Assembly: GCA_905250025.1 (NCBI GenBank) | Contig: CAJNOJ010000366.1 | Span: forward strand, 4,831 to 68,830 | Reading direction: 5' to 3' | DNA: 64,000 nt | From: Adineta ricciae | Lineage: Eukaryota; Rotifera; Eurotatoria; Adinetida; Adinetidae | Shown: positions 56,800 through 64,000 of the stretch, one piece after another | Position numbering within the stretch: position 1 is the stretch's first letter | Layout: the number at the start of each line of letters is the position of its first letter | Translations under genes and position numbers: made by a program | The notes under the pieces: model-generated | Seen by the model: the letters and a program-made list of their open reading frames with translations, nothing else | What the model was told of the DNA's origin: nothing | The model's database searches: none

Positions 56800-58545
56800 A
56801 GGGGACTATAGGTATGAGTATGAGCGAATATCCTATTGTCTCCTCACATCTATGTTGTAACGACTCCATATGCTGAGAGGAAAAAATTGGACTTACAATC
56901 AGCGTTGCCAAGTGCTTTTGATTGTCCGTATTCTTATGCTTCTTTTTTAATAATACTTAATTAATTTTGATTCGAGCTGAATTACAAATTCGATTAAACT
57001 CTTGGATACCCTGCGTGGAATCTTATGAACATCAGTTATCTAAACTAGAGCTATTGCAACTAATAATTTACCTTTCGTACGTCTAGCTTATTATACTTTC
57101 AAATTTTAAATTAATTTTCTTATTATATTGAAATTGAAACACGCTTTTGTGGGAAAATGATAATGACTGCTTTTAATATGAAACTAATATACAGAAAGTT
57201 GTTCTAGGCGACAAAAACAAACTATTCAAAACTTTTTAAAAATATTTCTGAATTTTTCACCATGACAGTTGACATCCCTGCTTGCAATAGAACAACATAT
57301 AAAGCATCAAAGTAGCTATAAGTACCTAGAAGTTATTTAAACTATCTGGAAGTAGCTGAAAGCCTGTGAAAATAGTCCTCAGTACTTAAAAATAAAATCA
57401 AAATACTATAGTATATGACGAAATACTTGATAATCAAGTCAAAGTTTGTTATAATATAGCGAAATATTTTAAGATACTTCTACATACTCGAAACTCTCCT
57501 GTTATAAGAATATATAGCATTATGACATGGCTCAAACTGATCTGAAGTTGTTGAAAGCATCTATAAGATCGCTTGAAGCACTATGAAGCAACATGATGAA
57601 TGTCAAATCTAAAAGTCTGTCTTTTCTCCTTCCGTACATGTGTCGACAACCATACCCGTCTTCCACTAGCATATCTCTGAAAAAAATATTGAAGCACCAA
57701 CGAAGCATAGGCGAAGCATTGCAAAGTACAAGTGGGCTACAGACATCAGCATCTCATCATACTTTATTAGTACTTTAGTGGATCCAGTAATTTGTATTAC
57801 AAATCAATCTCGGACAAGACAGAATATCACTTTTGCTCGTTGGACACTTCTTATAGTGGCTTTTTTCTCCATCTCATTAAGATATTCAATACAATTTATT
57901 GATAAGCGAAAAACTAACCGTTTTGAACCAGGTCATTTTTATCAGTTTCTTGATTCATTTTTCGTGCGAGTAAAGTTGACATAGTTGTCTTTTGGTAATA
58001 TCAGCTCTAAAAAGAAGAAAGTAAAAAATGAAATATAGGTAAGTATGAGAAGCTATTTTTATTTTTATAGAGAAAACAATATCGTACAAAGGCTATGAAC
58101 TGTAACTACTATTGAGAAGAATAGGAGTTGAACAATGATGTAGAAGTTTATGTATTTTGTTTACATCATACGGACTCAGATGACTACATTAATATAGCGA
58201 TCCATATCTGACTCGGTCTTTCCTTTAGCTCATAAATTAGGTGTGTTGTCTTTTTATATAAATGTGACAAAAATAGTTTACAGCTAGCCCTTCAATTAAT
58301 TAGCAAAAATGTGAGCGTGAGTTAGAGATGCACCAGTTCTAGTTAGCTAGGTGCTGATTAGAGAAATATATTAGCAAAGCTAATGGTATGAAAAGATGGG
58401 TTTAGTCCAATCATGAGTGGTCTCCCTGTACAGGTAGGTTTCGGTCAAGAGTGATAGTGTAACTTTGACTTAAACATTAGAATTAAACTGGCAGTTCAGT
58501 TCTAGTCATGACTGAATACTCACTGATGACTAAAACTGACATACG
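56800..58545. other. 1.7 kb without a recognised gene
   Basis: AT-rich sequence that includes the 5' flank of the minus-strand GTP cyclohydrolase gene. The plus-strand frames at 57593-57778 and 57778-57984 have no domain. Confidence 0.35.
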
Positions 58546-58551
58546 CTCAAG

Positions 58552-58890
58552 ATGAAGAGAACAGCACTATATTGTGACGTTTTCGATGGAATAGGTACAT
58601 GCACTGAATTAAGGACAAACAACATGCGTAGAGCCCATGTCATTATTTTCATCGCACATATAACTAATCGACAGATCAGGAATGCCGAATGTACATTTGC
58701 CGAGGGATCATCTGTTTCTCGAGAAGATAAGCGTGACGATGAGGATGAAAATGTAGATGAAGATGAAGATGGACTGCGATCGACAATGTTCGACACAGCT
58801 TTGGCACGCACAAAGCATTCTCAGATGCATCCCCATCACCCCCACCGTCAACTATATCGTACTTTTCAACCATTGAGTCTCCATATCTGA
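58552..58890 (+). CDS. Unrecognised small open frame (112 aa)
   Basis: ATG-started frame of 112 aa with an acidic run (DDEDENVDEDEDG at about 63-75) and a His-rich tail (HSQMHPHHPHRQ). I do not recognise it. The acidic run comes from a GATGA-type simple-sequence stretch at about 58735-58770, which also keeps the opposite strand open as a Ser-rich frame (58530-58811). It could equally be chance. No intron signals or neighbours help. Confidence 0.2.
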   Translation: MKRTALYCDVFDGIGTCTELRTNNMRRAHVIIFIAHITNRQIRNAECTFAEGSSVSREDKRDDEDENVDEDEDGLRSTMFDTALARTKHSQMHPHHPHRQLYRTFQPLSLHI

Positions 58891-58894
58891 ATAT

Positions 58895-59735
58895 TCACTA
58901 ACACTTGTATCCATATCCCTGGAGATAAAAGTCAAAGATACAAGAGACAATGCATCTCCGCCAGATTACACATCTTGCGGCATGGTCAAGAAAGGCAACA
59001 GTTCATAAAGTGTACTCGTTTTCAAATAGAAGATGCATATTCGGAATATGCTGTATAAATTTTTTTTTTTTTCGAAAATCGACCATGTCTCTCCAAAATT
59101 GCATCTCCTAGGTCTATAAAGGAATACAGTCTCGTGACTTGCGGGACATCTGACAACACTCACTCCTATAAGTTCTTTTGCTTCGATAAAAACGATTCCA
59201 CCTGGAGTTTTTTTGTTCTTGTTTCGGACAGAAAACTATAAACTCAGTCGACGATGATATCGTGACACGAGATCGTAATCGATCTAGCTAATGGCGGATA
59301 AGTATCAACGAATCTAACAAATAACCAAAAACAAGCCTATTATATCAAATCATTGATAAATAATATAAAAAAGATGATATATATATATATATATTGGAGT
59401 TTTGCAAAGGCAAACAAAGAGACAACAATCGCAAACGAAAAAAGACGAAAATAGCTCTGTATATATCATAGAGACAGACACAGAAAGGGAGACAACAAAA
59501 AGAACAAACAAAGAAAATAATAATATATGAAGAGAAAAGCTTTCAGCGCAATCCCTAACGGGACAAAAATGTGAAACACGATAGAGCTGGAAGAACCGCA
59601 ATACAGAGCACGGCGAGTTTATCTCTCACTCTGCATTCGCATTTATTTAATGTAAACCTACACTATTGAAAATAGCATGCCATTCTGAATAATCATGTCC
59701 GATATTTTCTGTTAAGTTTTTGCCTCACGGACTAC
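58895..59735. repeat. Spacer with a short interspersed repeat
   Basis: Sequence 59530-59585 is inverse to 572-628 in the window. An ATATAT run lies at 59372-59395. No gene is recognised. Confidence 0.45.
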
Positions 59736-59741
59736 GATATA

Positions 59742-61032
59742 CATAGGGTGATCAAAAAGTTCTCGGAACATTCCTTTTTTTATTGAATAAATGATGTTGA
59801 CAAAAAACTTATCTTATTAAGTGTTCGAAGTAGTCTCCCTGATTCGTTATACAAAGTCTCATTCGATCAATCCACTTGTGAAATGTTTTTTGATATTCAT
59901 CTGTTGGTATGACATGAAGCTCCTTGGTTACAGCTTTTTGTAATGATTTTGAATCAGAATAAGTACCAAGTTGACGCTTCAAATAACCAAAAATCTGCTG
60001 GCGCCAGATCAGGAGAATAAGGTGGATGACGAATAACGGTGACTCCTTTTTCTTGAAGATATATTTTAATGTCATTTGTTTGGTGAGGTCTGGCGTAATC
60101 ATGATGCAGCTTGATTGCGTGTAGACCAGATTTCGGTCTTCTCCGTTTAATGTTGTTGAACAAATATTTTAAGCAATTATTTTTGTAATAATCACCAGTT
60201 ATTGAATTTCCACTTTCAACCATATGAATGAATTCTGGTCCCGTTGCTCGAAAGAAGATCACAAACATGTTCTTGCGATCATATTGACTGCATCTAACCA
60301 CTGTTGTTGGAGCTTAATCTTGAGCATACCATGTCATATTTGATTGTTTCGAAGTAATAGAACGATGATAAATCCATGTTTCATCAGCACTGACAATATC
60401 ACATAATCGCGATTGACCGGATTCTAATTTGGCCAGATTTGCTCGACAGATTTCCACACGCTGCTTTTTGCATTGTTCATTCAGTTCATGTGGAACCCAT
60501 CGTGCACATAACTTTTTCAATTTCAGTTCATCATGAATAATACCACAAATGGCTCCATATGAAACACCAAGTTCAAATGCAAGATAGCGAATACTAATAT
60601 GTGGATTTTCTTCAATTAACGTGCGAACAGCTTCAATATTTGTATCAGCAATGCTGGTTACGGGTCGACCAATTCTTGGATCATCTTCTAATGAAGTTCT
60701 TCCTTGTCTAAATCGTTGCATCCATTCGGCGACCGTCTGTAGGACACGTAACCTTCACCCCATGCATCACACAACTCCACATGAATTTGCCTTGCTGTAT
60801 AGTCGAGTTTGACTCTTGTTAAGATATGGTACCGAACATGAATTTTATTCATATGAAAATAATGCATATACGAACAATGAATTCTATTTTTACCCAAAGA
60901 AACTAACCAGTGTTTAATTTCATAAATCGATAGACTAGACCTGACGCCATCTACATAAAAAACAACCACCTCTTTATCATCTCAAACGGTAAGGATGGAA
61001 GCCCGTTCCGAGAACTTTTTGATCACCCTATG
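59742..61032 (-). mobile_element. Mariner transposon with 28-bp inverted ends and TA duplication
   Basis: Both ends start CATAGGGTGATCAAAAAGTT and continue identically for 28 bp. TA flanks at 59740-59741 and 61033-61034 are the target duplication. The length of 1291 bp is typical of a full mariner. The transposase lies on the minus strand. Confidence 0.95.
59809..60969 (-). pseudogene. Mariner transposase, frameshifted
   Basis: In order on the minus strand: the DNA-binding part with DYTARQIHVELCDAWGEGYV (60969-60720), a frame change, then QGRTSLEDDPRIGRPVTSIA and IRYLAFELGVSYGAICGIIH, then CDIVSADETWIYHRS with the first catalytic Asp (60721-60314). A stop precedes the next part. Then come KLHHDYARPHQTNDIKIYLQ (second Asp, where HDNA is usual) and HPPYSPDLAPADFWLFEAS (third Asp). 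Another frame change leads to the tail TNQGDYFEHLIR. Three lesions break a gene that otherwise keeps all DDD residues, so inactivation is recent. Confidence 0.88.
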
Positions 61033-61422
61033 TATGATAGTTCGTAATGCATTCTCAATCAACAACGACGGTCCGTAACGTGTTACACGTATGTCAGTAG
61101 CGGTGTGTGAGGTAGAAGATAGTGGCTGAAAAATGAATCACTTCTCTTTCCCCAAACTCTTCAACATTCTCCTTCGAATCGTATTTCACAACAACGAACA
61201 AGTCGTCAGTTTCATAGCAAATACGTTCATGATAGCATATAGTTCTTATTGCAACAAGAGTATCAAAACCTTGAGTCGTAACTGACAATAACTTGTGCTC
61301 GATGTACTTTGGCTTGTGTTCACAGTAGAGTGCCATACTAAGCTTATTTAGCATTGACTACTCGATACTATACTGTTTGTACCAAACGAGCTTTCACCTA
61401 TGGACCTCTCGGCGATGGTCTG

Positions 61423-61449
61423 TGGTGGTGGGGGAGGGGGAGGGGGGGA
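61423..61449. repeat. G-run tract, candidate G-quadruplex
   Basis: GGTGGTGGGGGAGGGGGAGG followed by GGGGG on the plus strand gives several G-runs of five or more separated by single bases. It stands alone in AT-rich sequence. Confidence 0.6.
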
Positions 61450-61644
61450 GTCAAAATTTCTACCCTTGAACACTCTCCTTAAAATCATGTTCCACAAAAC
61501 GAGAAGAATATGATAACTGAAGATCACCATGGATGCATGGTGATCAAGAAGATATATTCCACAGGCAAGAATGAAACAAAATATACATAGCGATCAGAAA
61601 GGAATGTAGAAGAAGAAAGAAAAATATATGCATACACATATGTA

Positions 61645-61990
61645 ACGGGTGGCCCATAAAGAATGACCCTCTCAGCATTTTGCATTTTTCTCACCTATAA
61701 TTCAAGTTAGAAAAAATTATTTTTTTATAGAAAGATTCCTCATCAAATTCTCTACACGAGTAGATATTTTTATTATTTTAAATAGTTTCCTTTATTTTGT
61801 GACATGCGATACAATCGATTGGTCCAAGAAGCACAACTTTCAAACACAACTTCTTTTCGAATTTTTTTACCGCACGTTTTAGTTCTTGAATCATGGTTGG
61901 TTTAGATGTCACTTTATTCCAGTCGATAACTTTCACAAATTCATCCCAAATACAGTAGTCCAATGGATTAAGATCGGGACTATTTGGTGC
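61645..61990 (-). pseudogene. Tc1/mariner-like transposase C-terminal fragment with one element end
   Basis: The minus strand reads APNSPDLNPLDYCIWDEFVK then TSKPTMIQELKRAVKKFEKK and LLGPIDCIACHKI. The NSPDLNPLDY box holds the last catalytic Asp of the IS630/Tc1/mariner group. A probable element end, GGGTGGCCCATAAAGAATGA, lies at about 61648. The N-terminal two thirds are missing because a hAT-like sequence begins at 61991. Confidence 0.75.
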
Positions 61991-62162
61991 AGTGGCGGAG
62001 CCAGGGGGGCCAGAGGGGGCTCAAGGCCCCCCCCCTAGCGAAATTTTTGAAAAAAGTATTTTTTTTCCTGTTAATAATAATAATGGTTTAGCTGATATAA
62101 AGTATGCTTTAAACTCATTATTGACTGGTTTTACTAATCTTTAGCATCAAATATTCTAAAAT
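61991..62162. mobile_element. hAT-like element end, cut by gap
   Basis: CAGTGGCGGAGCCAGGGGGG is the typical terminal sequence of many hAT elements (CAGTGGCGGAxCCAG). It is followed by G/C-rich subterminal DNA and AT-rich interior. The element breaks off at N 62163, so the other end and any transposase are not seen. It interrupts the Tc1-like fragment. Confidence 0.65.
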
Positions 62163-62523
62163 NAGATACTCTGTGACTAGCTGCTATCGGCGAAAGTATG
62201 AGGTATGTATGAAGTGAATTATAAGTCAAAATCACGGTAAATATGATGAACAAAGTGGCACAATTTCTTCGAATTTATGTGTATAGATTATTAGGGGGAA
62301 AAATTTATTTTATATATGGACGTAGACTGTTGTTCACGAGAACGAAACTCTGAATATGAAATATTATGTTTTTTCAACAGGTTTGTATTTATCTATTATT
62401 GAACTTATATTCTGATCAGACTCGATAAAGAAAAACCTTTATATCGTATCAGTAACAATTTTATCAACTGAAAACTTGTAGTATTTATGGCATGTCGCTC
62501 CAAATAAGAGAACTTACAAATTG

Positions 62524-63434
62524 CATAGGGCCGTCAATAAGTTCTCGCAGTTCTCTATATCTCTGTCGAATAGTTATATTTGCTCCCTTTTTGACATAAT
62601 ATATTCGAGTTAGTTGTTGTGATATTATGTAGAAAGTTTCGTCATTCTAGCTGATACTCTTGATATCCCATTGTGATAAATATTGAATAAAAAATGGCTC
62701 CTTGGTTATTGACATTTGCCATGAGATACAGCTGGTTACTAGCTAGCCTCTCTTTTATTCGTTTTATGACCTACTATACTGAATGCTTAGTTCAAGGTGA
62801 GTATACTGCGCTAGCCGTAACTTCATTTGATTGTGTTGAGACAAGATAGTAACGCTACTTATTATGTCGTTTAGAAACCATTAATTAGCTGTATTCATAA
62901 AGATACGGTTTTATCACGATAACTTTTGTCTCTGTGAACTTTCATGCATTCAACCAGTATAAACAGCTTTCTCAGCTGTTTAACAAAGTAGCACAAAAAG
63001 AAAATCGGTCTAATTGACATAAACTGCTAACGCATCTTACGGTAGTTCGTAGTATAGGGAGCAAAAATCGTTTTTGAAGAATTAGTTTCTCTGTTCTCTC
63101 GCAACGATAGTGTGATATTGAATTCAAATATTGCAATATTAATATTGGGTCCGATGTATGAGAATGATATCACGCTAAGTCTGTTTACTTTTTGACGGAT
63201 TCAGTAAGATTTCGTGACCGAAAAGATGAATAAAATTTCGTCGATAACCAAGGAGCCATTTTTTTATTCGATATCTACCTCAATGGAATATCAAGAGAAT
63301 CAGCTAGAATGATGAAATTTTGTACATAATATTATTACAACAACTAACTCGAATGTATGATGTAAAAGAAGGGAGCAAATATAATTATTCGACAGAGATA
63401 TAGAGAACTGCGAGAACTTATTGACGACCCCATG
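62524..63434. mobile_element. Non-autonomous element with about 190-bp inverted ends
   Basis: The left arm 62524-62714 (CATAGGGCCGTCAATAAGTT, then CTCGCAGTTCTC) is inverse to about 63240-63434. The arms are about 85-90% alike. The outer ends resemble the mariner ends at 59742 (CATAGGGTGATCAAAAAGTT, then CTCGGAAC), so a related transposase may move it. The interior of about 520 bp has no coding signal. Confidence 0.7.
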
Positions 63435-64000
63435 TGTTTAAATTGGCTGTAAAACATAGTTGTCTTCCAACGAAATGAAATGATATTGTAATATATATTT
63501 TCAATTGCATGTTTTGAATGTTAAATGCAAATAGTTTCTCTAAATACTCTTTATATTTCTGAAAGACTAAATTAACACTGAAGACGTTGATGTCAATGAG
63601 AGTATGTTCTGCATAATCCCTTCTTTGCAACAATAGTAATCCAAATGCATTGTTGAACGATACAAAAATAATACTGAAATTACATAATAATCCATCATAT
63701 TTCATGGATGTTCGTCAAAATAAAAGGACATATGTGAATATTGCAATGCAGTACCTGCTTGTGTACCATCTGAAGAGATCAACTATCAATTTAACATCTT
63801 ATATTTGGACCAGAATGGATTTTTTTTTATCAATCGAAAACTTACTTCTGGCTATGATCATGCAGTATTTATGAAGTATCTAGAGCTGATGCATCTTGAG
63901 CTAGACAGTTCTTGGTAAAAATCTGAGCTGTCGATAGTCTTTTTAACAGTTAGCTTCACAGTAAACGTCAAAATATACTTCGATGTGCCCAAGTCCAGAA
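63435..64000. other. Window end, no gene recognised
   Basis: AT-rich; the open frames at 63418-63705 (-) and 63650-63874 (+) show no domain. Confidence 0.35.

Noticed and set aside
57593..57984. Adjacent small frames that could be exons of one gene
   Set aside because: No recognisable domain, no convincing splice pair, and composition like the surrounding spacer.
1..64000. tRNA or rRNA genes
   Set aside because: I scanned for typical tRNA arms and conserved rRNA words and found none that I can support; a tRNAscan or covariance-model search would be decisive.

Overview
The window is eukaryotic nuclear DNA. It is AT-rich, its genes have short GT-AG introns (about 40-63 bp), there are no operons, and eukaryotic transposons are abundant. 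A small invertebrate fits best. An animal-type 6-pyruvoyl-tetrahydropterin synthase next to a fungal-type multidomain folate gene, plus many single-exon metabolic genes in transposon-rich DNA, recalls bdelloid rotifers. That placement is inference; an early-diverging fungus is the main alternative.

Layout. 1-3705: 3' part of an ABCC (MRP-type) transporter gene. 4.5-6.7 kb: decayed transposase-like gene. 6.8-8.3 kb: intact MATE transporter on the minus strand. 8.5-15.7 kb: a GC-rich MITE, a decayed RTE-like LINE, a perfect palindrome and a second transposase-like element with long inverted ends. 18.18 kb: last codons of an ABCB transporter, cut by a gap. 18.3-22.4 kb: second, fuller LINE copy, followed by the tail of a broken coding sequence. 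23.8-29.7 kb: a hairpin MITE, a mariner relic and a large foldback element. 29.86 kb: PTPS. 31.6-32.5 kb: piggyBac relic. 36.29-38.37 kb: intact FOL1-like DHNA-DHNA-HPPK-DHPS gene. 38.8-39.7 kb: pogo-like MITE sitting in a palindrome. 43-48 kb: two copies of a GMC oxidoreductase gene, one cut by a gap. 48.5-49.7 kb: sulfotransferase, with its 3' end repeated downstream. 53.8-55.5 kb: second piggyBac relic. 56.04-56.79 kb: GTP cyclohydrolase I on the minus strand, in pieces. 59.7-63.4 kb: mariner, Tc1-like and hAT fragments and a long-TIR element.

The most interesting theme is pterin metabolism. GTP cyclohydrolase I makes dihydroneopterin triphosphate, which PTPS takes toward tetrahydrobiopterin and FolB/FolK/FolP-type domains take toward folate. 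All three genes lie within 27 kb. The FOL1-like gene is one long open frame with the Pneumocystis-like FasA-FasB-FasC-FasD order, yet its HPPK and DHPS domains have lost several expected catalytic residues, so it may have a new role.

Eleven single N characters (12768, 18265, 30452, 32908, 42534, 45993, 47774, 49794, 51125, 56598, 62163) look like scaffold joins. Three of them are flanked by exact direct duplications (221, 221 and 164 bp), and two perfect palindromes end at an N. Structures touching these points may therefore be assembly or amplification artefacts.
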